Assembly (NCBI GenBank): GCA_002110485.1
Contig: MOWL01000067.1
Coordinates: 868,001 to 932,000, forward strand
Source of the DNA: Emergomyces orientalis
Taxonomy: Eukaryota > Ascomycota > Eurotiomycetes > Onygenales > Ajellomycetaceae
Reading direction: 5' to 3'
Length of the DNA stretch: 64,000 bases
Shown here: positions 24,483 to 35,616 of the stretch, piece after piece
Layout of the letters: every line of letters starts with the position of its first letter
Numbering within the stretch: the stretch's first letter is position 1
Program-made: the position numbers and the translations under genes
Notes under the pieces: model-generated
Seen by the model: only the letters and a program-made list of their open reading frames with translations
Told to the model about the DNA's origin: nothing
Databases searched by the model: none

Positions 24483-25720
24483 ATAAAGACACATGTATTG
24501 TATTACATATTTGTTTTAAGAAAAAAGGAAATAAAGGTGGTCTTTTATATTCATATATCTATTTCTCCTTTCACTTGGCTATTGTTTTTCCTTGTCAAGT
24601 ATGGACAGGTTGGTTGAGACGGGTGTGTGCCGCTCACTCCAGGAGGTTGCCTCTTTTTGTGCTCAGTTCTATATAACTGGTTACTGAACTCTCGATCGAT
24701 CTACAAGCCATGTTAATTATGGGAGTTACTCCCTGGGTACCTACCTAGGTATGTTATGTCATTTCCAACCACACATCCTTTCAAGCTGAAGAAAACAGCG
24801 CTATGTAACTTATTAGTATGTAGGGGCCAGAAGCCTACATAATAGATAGTCGGGCAGGTTATAGGAACGGGGGCCGGGAAGAGGAGGGAGCTTTGAAGAT
24901 GACGATCACAACTTGTGGGCTTTTTTGCTCTAAGGCAAGAAGATCTGGCGATCTTGAAGTAAAAATCTTGGGCATATCGCATAGCCAGCTGGGTATTACA
25001 AATGAAACTGCCAGAATCATGCACCTTTCTCATGATGAGTAACAAGGAGCATGGGTGATTCCACGGAATTAATTCGTCAATTAGTCCAAGCTTTGGAGGG
25101 TTATTTATTTGGGGCGCGGGGTCAATTGTAAGCAGCCCCCAGTAATAAATAAATAACGAAAGGGCGTGAAGAATGTCAAAATATCCCAAGGAAAAAAAGA
25201 ATGAATTAGGGCTCGGGCTGAGCCTTGCCCTAAACCAACTGGGCTAGCTAGCTTAAGCAGAGCGGGAGATGGGCAGTGTAGAAACAAACATCTTCAACAC
25301 GCTCAGACCTCCTCCTTTTTGCATCTCCGGGGCATTCAGGCTCACCTGAGGTCATCATCAGAAACCAATGAGTTCTTCCAAAGCACCCCTTACCTGGCAT
25401 GTTTTCTCTACCCACCACATCTTCCCTTTTTCGTAAAGCGACGACAACCATGTCGAGGACATTGAAACATCACTGCGAGGATTGCCAAGTAAGGAGCCTG
25501 GGTATACGAGATTCATCCCAAGAGGTGATTGAATAATCATTTTTCAAAAATCAGCAGCCCAGCTGTTTACCTGCTACCTTCACGTATCCTTTTTTTTTTT
25601 CTTTTTTTTCTTTTTTTTTTTGTTTTTTTTTGTGGTCATTCATCCTGGGGCTTGGGGATCTGCAAGGCTGAGACTGAGCAGAGCCTCGTGTTCCCCTCCC
25701 TACCCTTGGAACTGTATGTC

Positions 25721-25732
25721 CATGTACAGTAC
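25721..25732. repeat. Single arm of the GTACAGTAC palindrome family
   Basis: CATGTACAGTAC matches the arms found at 13050 and 63281, but without a complementary partner nearby. Confidence 0.5.
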
Positions 25733-26059
25733 AGCCAGGGGAACATGTAAACCGTATGCCGCTGTTGCATCCAATAACCCTTCCCATTGCTGTGATTCTG
25801 TATGCATGGTTATCGCTCTCTACCCAACATATGGTTCACGTGCGATTTGGAACCTCATTCTTGTCCTTCTTTATTATGTTACTTACTACTTACTGCTCGG
25901 TAAGCCAGGGTATGGGTATGTCTTATATTATGTCTAGTCATTCCCCCTCATCCGCCTTTTCCTTGCGATTGCATGAGATACTCAGAATTGAAAAACTTTT
26001 CATTGGAATAATACCGCTCATCCCGCCCGTATGGTAGTATTGTCTACTCATTTTCCAAT

Positions 26060-28299
26060 ATGATTGTTTCCAACTCTTTTGTGTTCGCGTTATTTTGCAT
26101 TACGACCCTGCCCGTGCTGGCGCAGGATATTATCCATGATGAAGGAACCTACGTTAAGGCAGACAACCTTGGCTTTTCCTTAAATCAGGTATCCGGCTTC
26201 GGAGGAGCGCCATTAGGAGCTTCATTACCAGGAGAACTAAGCAATGCAGTGCTAGAAAAACGCCAGAGGTATCGATGCGTACCACGATCATGGAGTATGG
26301 CGATTTATTTATCCTATCATCTCCCCTGATTTTTCTGCCAGGCGGGGAAAAAGTTATCAGCTTCGCCCGACTGTTACATCCGGTTTTGTCTTTTCAGGAT
26401 CCTATTTCTAACTTCCTCGTCACTAGTACAATGCCCCAATAACCCGGCAAAATGCCGACCTCCTGGCGCTGAATGTTGTGGCACACGATATTACTATTGG
26501 CCTCTGACGCACCATTGCTGCGCCGATGGCTCGGGTTCTTGTCGGTTGGGCCTGTTCTGCTGCCCCAAAAACTGCTGCCCGCCGGAGGGCAGATGTGGTT
26601 CTGACGGGAGCTGCTCGACTCGAATCACGGTTACTAGAACTCAACAGTCAACTAGAACAACTACGAGCCGTTCCACATCATCCAGAAGAACCCGGTCAAC
26701 GACCACGCCAACGGAGACTCGTTGCTCTACTAGCATTAACTCTCAAGGAGCTCTGCCTACAGTGAAAATGGATTTTAAGGAGAAGATTATGCAGGTGTCT
26801 GATGGGAATGGAGGGCTGAAAAAAGTCTGCATTGATAATAGGGAGGTATGGCTAAATTTGTTGGATACTGATTCCTACCTTTTAAATGGGGGTGTTTTGC
26901 TGATGAATATTTGCACAGGTGCTGAATAGCATGTGTGACGGTGAGAACCCGTACACCCTTAAATGCTATAATACGCTTACAGATAAACTAACATGAAGGA
27001 TATGGTACACTATAGGCATGAAGGATTATAATGGTTGCATCTCGGAAGAGATGCAATTGAAGTACGAGCCAGACAAGGAGAAAGTGAAGTCTAATAGGGG
27101 GAATAAATGCCCTGGAAATTTTTGCAGTACGGTTCCAAAATGTCCCTCGCCGATTGTTTCGGTATTTGTTATGCTGATATATGCTTACACATAGCACCGC
27201 AAAATGTGGATTGTGATCCTGCGAATCCGAGCATGCCTTGCAATCAGTATTATCAGTTCATAGATTTCTCTGCAACCCAGCTTAGAAGGAATCACCGTTT
27301 CCAGCTTACATGTGATGAGTTTCCATTTGGTGAGTAATCTCTGTTCTATGGAACAGCCCCCCGCCCCCCCCCCCCTTTTCTCTTTTCCGCGAAGAAGCAA
27401 CATTTTCAATTGTCCTTTTTAATTTTTCTGATGCGGAAATCTACAGCAAATTCGAAAGAAGGAGGTGACCCCAGGCGGGGAACAAGCATATGTGTACCGG
27501 CCTGGCAGCAGAGTACCCAAGGAGGCCATCTGAGTGGTGTAGGCAAAAAAGCTAGTGGCCCGGACAGGGCGTATGTTTTGGAGATTGTTGGCTGGGACTG
27601 TGCCTCACGCCGCCCAAAGAGTGGCGTTTCTACAAACTGTGGAGGGAGAGTCAGACGAGAGATAGAGACCACCCCGAGCCGGGAAATTACGGGTCGTAAG
27701 TTTGATAGAAATATTCATTGGGCGCCATTACTATTTTTTCTTCCATGGCTGACCTAGCTCAACAATAACTTTACAGAGGATTTGTGGATGGATTTCGAAG
27801 AGCCCGGCGAGAACTATTTGCTTCTCTATATCGGCGATTTGCCAGCGGGAGTGTAAGTGTACTTTTTTTTTTTTTTTTTGCTTCTGGAGCTATGAAGAGA
27901 GCATAATCATTTATATCTCACCCCGCAGCCTTACTGACACGCGCGGAATATCGCAGATATTCCTATGACCTCAACCTCGCGTCCGGCTCCTTTTCTGACG
28001 TTTCCATCATCGATAAACTCGGAGAACAATACGCGGCAATTCCCGGCTTCAATGCCCAAAACGGTCGACAAACCATCACCTTTAACTTGACCTATGGAGC
28101 GCCGGGGCTGGCTCTCATGGGCGTAACTAGAGATACGAACATCTCTATGGCATACAATGCAACGGGGGCTACGGGCGACGATGCAGTTCCGAAGAAAAGC
28201 TCGGCTGCAGGCGCGTTTCTGGGGTTGAAGGATTGGAATGGAAGTCTCCTGGTTTTCCCGGCAGCTGTGGCCTTTGGAATGGCTGTTATGTGGATGTGA
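26060..28299 (+). CDS. Secreted, probably GPI-anchored protein with a NucA/NucB-type nuclease domain, about 530 aa
   Basis: Eight exons fit in phase: 26060-26268, 26398-26845, 26919-26940, 27016-27126, 27195-27329, 27447-27695, 27777-27852 and 27957-28299. A signal peptide ends at about VLA21; a Kex2-type KR sits at residues 67-68. A cysteine-rich module (about 80-140, many CC pairs) is followed by a Thr/Ser/Arg-rich linker. The central domain contains CDEFPFANSKEGGD (about 303-316) and, further on, QQSTQGG, the two blocks I associate with NucA/NucB deoxyribonucleases (DE-[FY]-P plus EGG, then a SQGG-like block). Four potential N-glycosylation sites lie near the end. The C-terminus is small residues (SSAAG) followed by a hydrophobic tail, as for a GPI signal. 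It would act at the cell surface or outside the cell. Several splice sites, especially at 27127, are weak and could shift. Confidence 0.75.
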
Positions 28300-28604
28300 T
28301 TTTTTAATTTTTTAATTTTTATTAATTTTTAGTTTTCAGATTAATGATGAGAATGAATCTGGGGGTAATAAGGAAACGTGGATCGGAGTTTTCTTGTCGG
28401 AAGAAATTGCCCAAATTGTTAATGTCAGTATGATGTAGGATACCAGGGCTTGATAGCAACAACTCTAGTTAAATAGTATACATTTATACCCCTATGTTCA
28501 GCAAGAATCCTGGGATAAGTCTGTGAATTTTCATCTTGGCGAAGTCCCCTGGTCTGTCATTTTTCCTTTTGTCTAAGCTACACTGCGCTTCGCAGTACGC
28601 AACT
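28300..28604. other. Convergent 3' region
   Basis: About 305 bp between the stops of two convergent genes, AT-rich with repeated TTTTTAATTTT blocks at about 28300-28330. Nothing else was seen. Confidence 0.5.
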
Positions 28605-29792
28605 TCATTCAACTGCTAGGGGCAAATCCACCTCCACAATCCGCACATTTGAGGGCAAATGTGGGGATTCAATTAATGTCAGCAGCCGATCGTTTGGTAG
28701 TCCCAGCCGTAATTCGATAGGTACATTCCCTCCGAAGTCCTGCAATTTTCGAATCATATTTTTTTCATTCGTATCATCAAACCAGGTCGAACGCGGCTTG
28801 TCCAAGATTGCTGTGAATGAAATTTCCAATTGCTTTAGTTTCCTCATTGTAAAGGCAATTTTGGAGACTTGTGGGTTACATAGTATCCTGTAGTAGTCCG
28901 GGAAAAAATGGAGATGGATTGAAGTCATCTCATTTATGCGCTGGGGGAGTATAGCGTTGGAAAATGCCAGAAAATCGTCCTCATGATAGAAGTGGAAGAT
29001 ATTGGAGGAGTAAAGGAGGTCGATTGCTTCGAGATATCTGTAGTTATTCTATTGGTATGGGGATATAAAAATAAAGGAGCAAAACTGGAGATCGTTACGA
29101 GTTACAAATGCTGGGATCACATACACTCTGCGACAGCTTTTTACCAAGGGGAGTAATGCCTCGCCAGGTACGTTTGGCTCAAAGTCCGGATTGAGAGGAG
29201 AAGGGCTAATTCCAACGATACCGAAGTAACGCCGAAGCCAACTGGGATGCTGAATGGATTTCTGCTGCTGTTCGGTCTCCGCTGGATACTTTATATGGCT
29301 TAATCTGCCAGGCTTTGCTTTACCTTTTGCATTTCCCTCGTTTGCCTCAGGGCAGTTTCGTATCCTCATGATGGCAATGTCATAACCGCTCAGGACTTCG
29401 CGATAAATCATCTGACGAAGCTCAAGGCTTAGTTTGAAGAATGCGGCAGAGGCCTGATCATCCAGATTTCCTGCTTGAGATTTTTGCCCATAAAGCATTG
29501 GATGTACCGGGATGAGAGGATTGCGTGATGATGGTTGTGGCCTAGACGGCGTAAGTGATAGACTCCGCGGGCGTCTTTTGGGAAGAGCAGGGACGCTTGC
29601 TTCAGTTATTTGACGTTTGTGATGTTTTGCTTCTTCATGACGAAAGTAGCATGTTTGGCACGCATTGTATCCAGATATAATGGCTATGAGAGGACACATA
29701 ACCCAAAAGCAGAGCCCACAGAAGATCCACTGTTTGCGGCGTTCGTCAGTGTCAGGCGCACTCACCTCCCCGCAACAAGAGAAAGTGCACAT
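28605..29792 (-). CDS. Membrane-anchored DUF7730-like protein of unknown function, about 366 aa
   Basis: Two exons on the minus strand, 29792-29125 and 29037-28605, join in phase. The start is ATG at 29792, the first in frame. The N-terminus is Cys-rich (MCTFSCCG) and is followed by a hydrophobic span (about residues 21-43), then a basic Pro/Ser-rich linker. The core has FFKLSLELRQMIYREVL, a helix common in fungal F-box-like/DUF7730 proteins, and later YLEAIDLLYSSNIFHF, the second hallmark of that group. Such proteins are numerous in ascomycete genomes and mostly uncharacterised. A GTGAGT...CAAACAG stretch of 36 nt near 29731-29766 would be in frame if spliced, but it is shorter than normal introns and I kept it as coding. 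Function is not inferred. Confidence 0.65.
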
Positions 29793-31224
29793 CGCTCCGA
29801 TTGTGTGGCTTGTAGTGTTGTTCAAATCTCAAAATGTAAGGGAGAAACGACTATTTTCCAACCAGGGCTTGCGCTTCCAGGTCATGAGTATTGTGTTGTA
29901 CTAGTTGAAGAACGCTTCGGACTGCAAAAAGGGGCGGGAGAATGTCCTACCGAGAAAAGCGCTTTCTATCAGAAGGACGAGTTCACGGGTGTTCTGTAGT
30001 ATATATGATTTAATCCACCCCGTTTAGAGGCTTCTTGCTGTTAGGGACACGCGGATTGCAACAACAAGTTTGATTTTCAACCCAGTGAAAGAGTAAAGTT
30101 GCAGCCTTGCGTGGTTGAGAGATTCTATACGAGTATGCGGCTGGGGATCAGTTTTAGCCTTCCAATGAAGCTTGGACGGAGCCCTGCATTCCGTGGGGTT
30201 TGTAACTACAGCACCCTTAAACGCCTCTTCTTGTATTCATCATTGAAAATTGACTGTTTTTCACTTTACATGGTGTCAAGGCTTGGCTAAGCAGATCGAA
30301 CGTTCAACGTAACTCATTACAAGGTCAGTCTCGAAGCAACGACCAATAGTTAGTAGTAAGAATCACCGTCATCCAAAAGATGACTGACGGCTTTGGAATA
30401 AACCAGCTGGAACATATTGGAGGAAATATACTTTCACTTGGCAAATTCCTGAGCCAGATATGGTTTGGGGATGCTTGCGGAGCGGAGGAGACTCAACAAA
30501 GCCTGCAAAGTAGCGGATAGTATTTCGAAAATACACATCTGCATCAGTTACTTTTGGATGATATGGGAGCATAAATTTCTTTCTTTCTTATGGAAATGCG
30601 GATTGAACTGCTCGCTACGCGATCATTTCGCTGGAAATTAGGCCGTACCCTAGGATAATTATGTAAATCAGACGCCACAAGAGACGCGAAGGTCGATTCG
30701 TTGTTTTAGGGGCTAGAGCGCACATATTGCCCAAATCACTGGCAATGAGGGGCGTACAGGACTGATTGACGCCGTCAGCCGTGCATAGAAAGGATCCTCC
30801 GAGGATTTTGGTATCTTATATAAATATATTCCATGCTCACCATGCATACATGTTGCAGATCGAGTGACTGAGGCAAAAGAAGGGCGGGGAAAATAAATAG
30901 GGGGGTTGGCCCTTAATAAACACAAATCCCATCAGATAAAAGGAGCAGGGAGCAGGTTGATTGAGCAATCGGGCTCTTAATCCAAAGTCGGGCCCAAAAT
31001 ATAAGAGCAAAAAGTGAAGGGAAGATATAAGCCCAGGTTCTTATCTTAATTTACGTATAGAAAATAATCGGGGAATCAGACGACTGGAATGTAAGCTAGA
31101 GCCAGGAAGAAATATATAAAATAAAGGAGAGGAAAGAAAATAAGAAGTACAGAAAACTCATAACCCACTTTCACCTTCCCCGTCCAGCCAAAAAATACAA
31201 AATACAAAAAATACAACATCATGT
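29793..31224. other. Gene-free stretch between DUF7730-like gene and deubiquitinase 3' end
   Basis: About 1.4 kb upstream of one minus-strand gene and downstream of another. Only short open frames occur and none shows family features. Confidence 0.45.
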
Positions 31225-34200
31225 CTAATTCGTTAGCGCTCGCTCATAAAACACAAGGTATGCCTGATCATTTTGAAGACTGTCAGCTGGTCTTAAACCG
31301 ACGGGGTTGAAATCTGTCACTCGTTGATCGTCGAATTTTCGCCAGCATCCACGGCGGTCATCTCTAACGAGGGATATATAGTGTCCTTCGCTGCTTGAAG
31401 AGCCTATGTGGCGGACGATGCCGTAGGCGTTGTAAATGTAAGGAGGAGTGGTTGCAAGTTCTGGTTGGGGCTGCGTATTATTCCCATCAGCGCCCCCGTT
31501 GGGGACTGGGGACGTGCGGATCGGTGGAGCCATAAAGGGAGTGATGTCTAAACCAGTAATGGGGAAGTTTATAGGGGTGTGTATTTTTCGGGTTTGTTGA
31601 TAGCGGGAGAGGGAGAACCGCTTAAAATGGATCACGAGGAAACGGGGAGCCCTCGTAAGAATGATCTGTTTGGTGGCCTCGCGTTCGCGGCGACAGTGTG
31701 GACATTTCCAAACTTCGTCGCCACTAAGCATTTCCTCTTGACAGTAGCTGTTGAGGCATTGATAGAGGTCCCCTGCACCAGATGCTGGGGATGCTGGGAT
31801 TTCCACGCTGATGCTAAAGAATGCTTCGTAGGTTGTTGAGGTACGACGGCATGTCCTACAGCGCAGTCGGCTAGCATGTTGTCCAGCAAATAATGAGGAA
31901 ATGTAGGAGTATTCACGATGGCAGTATCGGTTCCATTCAATGGTTGAAACTTGCTCAATTGGCATTTGTTCGCGGAGCATTTCTTGTTCGGTTGTCAGCG
32001 GCCTAAGCGGTGTCCTATTCCAGTTGAGGTTGAGATCTTCGTGTAGACAGTCGAGAAGCACGTCAAAAAATTCCTTCGCATCCTGCTGTCGGCTACCAGC
32101 CCAATCAGGATTCAATCGTCCAATAAAATTTCGAAACGACGTAGGGCGTATAACCTCGACATCATTTTTCCACAAGGATCTTACGAGATTCGCGAACAAG
32201 CCAGGTAGAATACCTTGCGAGCCCTTCCAGTTTTTCTGTACCTGAGAATGGAATCGGTTATCAATGAAAAACTTGGTTAGTTGAACAGTGACGCTCAAAC
32301 ATTGGATGATGGAGTTCATATAGCATGTCGACCCCATATTGACGAGGCCGGTACGTGGCAGTTTCATGCGGTCAATTGGTGAACTAGCAGCATATAACGC
32401 TGTTTTGGACGCAGATGATTGCCGGGCAAGAGGGGGTTGTACATGCCTGCCCTCAGATACGCCGCTGTAAATGGGTCGAGGTACTGCCGGCGTAGGACGA
32501 GAAAGTGACGGAGGTAGAGAAGTGTCAGACAAAGGAATTTGGTGTGAGATTTGTTGTGCATGTGCTCCAACCATGGATTGTCTAATATCATGCGGCTCGG
32601 GGAATCTCCTAAAGAAATCTTCATAATCGTGCACGAACAGGCTAGGCGGCTCTTGTTCATCCAAGCTGTCAGGTTCTTCGGTGATAGCCCCATCCTCTGT
32701 TACATAGGTAGAGGGGTCAATTTCTTCATTTTTAGCTTTCTCGAGCCAAGCACGTTCTTCCTCAGGGTTGAGTGGTTTATAATCACGCAACCTGCGCTTT
32801 CTTACCTCCCAGCTGGAATTGGCGCTAGCGGTGGGGACGCGTCTAAGAGGTTTGGCTGCGACCTGGGCTGGCCTCCGAGCATGGATTGAACTCATAACGG
32901 CAGCTGTTTTAGAAGTAGCTAATGAGTGAGGGCCAACGAGATCGACCCATGCGTCAAGACCACCAACCAAAAGAGCCGGTTGTCGCCCATCCTTGAGGGG
33001 TTTGTACGCATTGAATTCGTACAAGGTATCGTACAGAGCCCGCAGATGTGGTAGACTGCTACCTGCAGGAGACCCAACAAGGTAGGAAGCCTCCCGCGTG
33101 CTCTGATCATAGTAGACAACTAAGTCGAATTCGTTTCGTCTGCTGAAAAGCGACTGTTCAACCTCTGGAGAGAGAACCAACCGGTCCTCGAGCTCCTCAG
33201 CGGACACATTCTCCTTAAGCGCAACGGGTTCTATACATATAATTGACTTGGAGTAAATGTGGCCGGTGTCAAACCTGTCTCGCGGACGCACATCGATGAG
33301 CAATACTTCGTACTTCTGAAGATAATCGTATAACTTGTCCGGCTGTATAGTTGGCTGCAGAGGAATGTTTGCAGAACGGCTTGGTACATCTCCCCTGGAA
33401 TAAACGCTATTAGGGGTTTGAGATCGGTATGGGCTGTCACCGTTGCTATATCCGTTGATATTGTCACTTAATGGTCCATGGAAGGACGACGCCTGGCGGG
33501 ATAGAGATGGACGAACGGTATCAGTCGACGTCCTGGGTGGATTTGGGGGTGGCTGTGATGGAACAGTCCATACTGGGCTATAGGCCGGACTGGGGTAGCG
33601 GGGAAGCGAAGTATTTGTTGTGTTTAACGGAACCTTCGGTGGTATAGCAGGGGGTTTTTGCGATGAGCTCATATCACGAGGTCCAAGGGGTCTTGCGCTA
33701 GGATGGCTCAATGACAGCATCACATTACTTCGTGACCCGGGCCGTTCCACTGGAGAGGATTGGGAAGATGAGCTGCTTTGGGGAGCGCCGTTCTGTTCGA
33801 GCGCATTTGAACTTCTATTTTGACGTGACCTTCTCAATTCCGCAAACCTTTGGGCAAGAGTATCTGAGGCATTCGTATCCGAACTAACTGGTTTGCGAGG
33901 GAGAATCTCGGATCTGGGTCTTGACTCAGTGTTTGGCCGGCCAATAGACAGGCTTTCTGGGGTAGCAGATGCTGGTCGTTTCGATTGGAAGCTGGTAGGG
34001 CTGGGCATGCGAAGTGGCGGTTCATTTGGGGTTCGACTGCGGCGATGCACGGTGAGAGATGAGCTATCAACAGACTCTGCGTCGACGGGGACCGTCCGCG
34101 ACGGCATCCCCCGAGGGGGCGAATTTATCTGATGGCCGTTGAGGGAGTTTTTGCGGTGGTCAATTGTGTGTTTCACACTCGCCATCGTCCCTTCTTGCGA

Positions 34201-34694
34201 TCGAATAGTCTACAAATATTAGCACATATCATTCCACTATGGTATAAGGACTCTTCATATTCTCCTGGGACTTACCGCCATCAGCTTTATAAACCGGTCA
34301 TTCCACCCTGGATGATGCCTCTTCATATAATCATAATCTGGGTGATTGGGAATGGCGTTGATAGTGATTTCTGAAGCGCGGAGATAGTTATTGAAGGCTA
34401 GATCTAGCTGCCCTTTTGCGAGAGATATCTTTGAACCCTGAATCGAATCTTCTGAGGTACGGAGGAGCTCATTCAACTATCATAAGCAGCATGTCAGCCT
34501 GTGCAGGATAAATATCTGTCTTCATATTCACCCGGTCCGTGAGCTCCACTTACGGACGCCCCATCGTCAACATTCATGGACGCAGCCATATCCTCAAGCC
34601 CCTCAGCAGTGTGATGCGAACGGCGTTGCGGGGCAGGGCAAGGTCCCCCAGTATTTCGATATGTGTCCCCGCTAGAGTCGTCTTGACCCCGCAT
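31225..34694 (-). CDS. Doa4/USP8-like ubiquitin carboxyl-terminal hydrolase with rhodanese domain, about 1108 aa
   Basis: Three exons on the minus strand, 34694-34554, 34476-34276 and 34209-31225, all join in phase 0. Exon 2 encodes a helical MIT-like USP8-dimerisation segment (LNELLRTSEDS to DRFIKLMA). A long Ser/Pro-rich linker follows, then a rhodanese domain (about 405-535) whose usual cysteine position reads VVYYDQSTR, so it is probably not catalytic. The USP domain has the Cys box GLVNMGSTCYMN (nucleophile about Cys743), a CRTC/CPHC zinc pair and the His box EGHYISLV (His about 1057). This order is that of yeast Doa4 and Ubp5. Doa4 removes ubiquitin from cargo at the endosome before multivesicular-body budding. 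The gene is head to head with VPS27. Whether it is the Doa4 orthologue or a paralogue needs a tree. Confidence 0.92.
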
Positions 34695-35616
34695 TATGTT
34701 CCTGCTCCTGTAAACAATTGAGCGTGCGTTTCCTTGCAGGATTCCCAACGCAGGGGGGACCTCACTGCACCAGATATATCACAATACCGGTATACAACGG
34801 TGGCAGACTCGCATTCTCGAGGGGCTCGATTCGAGGCGGTTTGAACGGTGGGTCCTGTTGCAGCAGAGGAGAACGGATTGAAAAGAGGGTAACGGCAGAT
34901 GCCCAAGCGACGGATATGAAGGGATCTAAAGAGACCGGGAGGATTGAATGACTGTAGCTTGTGAAATGGTTCCTGGAGCGAAGGCTGTCATCAAAGGCGA
35001 AGGTCTTATCTCCCCCTTTGTTGCGGGCAAAATGGATACACCCACCGCGAAGTCTTGGCATACGCGGCTCTGGGGCACATTTGTTACGACGTCACAAGCA
35101 GAGAGTGGTGGGCGGTATTTTAAGAACGTAACGGCCGTACCATGACCATACCCTGACACCTGTATTGTTCGGTACGCATTAGCAAATTTCTGTGAGAGTC
35201 ACCTAATATGATTGACAGCATCGTACCACTATTTCAGGTATTAATATGTATGGTAATAATTCACATCCTACGCTTGGGCAAGGCAGCGGCGAAACAACCA
35301 CAAGCAGCTTCAGCATCAACTTCTTTATGAAACCTCAAACCATGCCAGCTCCCTAATTTCTCAGCAAACTCTCGTCTTTAATATTTACACTATTTCCCTG
35401 TCTTTGGACTTTAGTTGCTGAACTGAACAGCCTGTTGTTACCGTGAACCAGCACACCTAGTATCCACATCGAGCCTCACTTCGTTTCTCTTCCGTCATAA
35501 TCCCGGCGACATCCCCTCTCTTCTAGCTATCAATCTCCGCCGTGCAGCCATAGCTCCTGTCGAACCCACTACTTACTGACATCCCCTGGAATTTCGATTC
35601 ACAGATTGCCGTCATC
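34695..35616. promoter_or_regulatory. Shared divergent promoter region of the Doa4-like gene and VPS27
   Basis: About 920 bp between the two start codons. It contains a GACGTC palindrome within TTACGACGTCAC (about 35095-35105), a CRE-like bZIP site, roughly midway. Some of the interval will be leader sequence for each gene, and an upstream non-coding exon is possible for either. Bidirectional activity is inferred from the arrangement only. Confidence 0.45.

Larger units (their letters stand above)
24184..26059. other. Intergenic region, BiP to secreted nuclease
   Basis: About 1.9 kb. It holds an AAAAG pentamer repeat (24442-24482), a GGTACCTACCTAGGTA word at about 24736-24751, T-rich runs near 25589-25632 and one arm of the GTACAGTAC palindrome at 25721-25732. 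No coding region is supported. Confidence 0.5.

Noticed and set aside
25235..25246. Minus-strand TAGCCCAGTTGG, a match to a tRNA A box
   Set aside because: No B box, acceptor stem or cloverleaf can be built around it, so it is not a tRNA gene. A decayed fragment is possible but not supported.
29731..29766. Possible 36-nt intron in the DUF7730-like gene (GTGAGT to CAAACAG on the minus strand)
   Set aside because: It is shorter than any other intron in the window and the frame stays open through it, so I kept it as coding.
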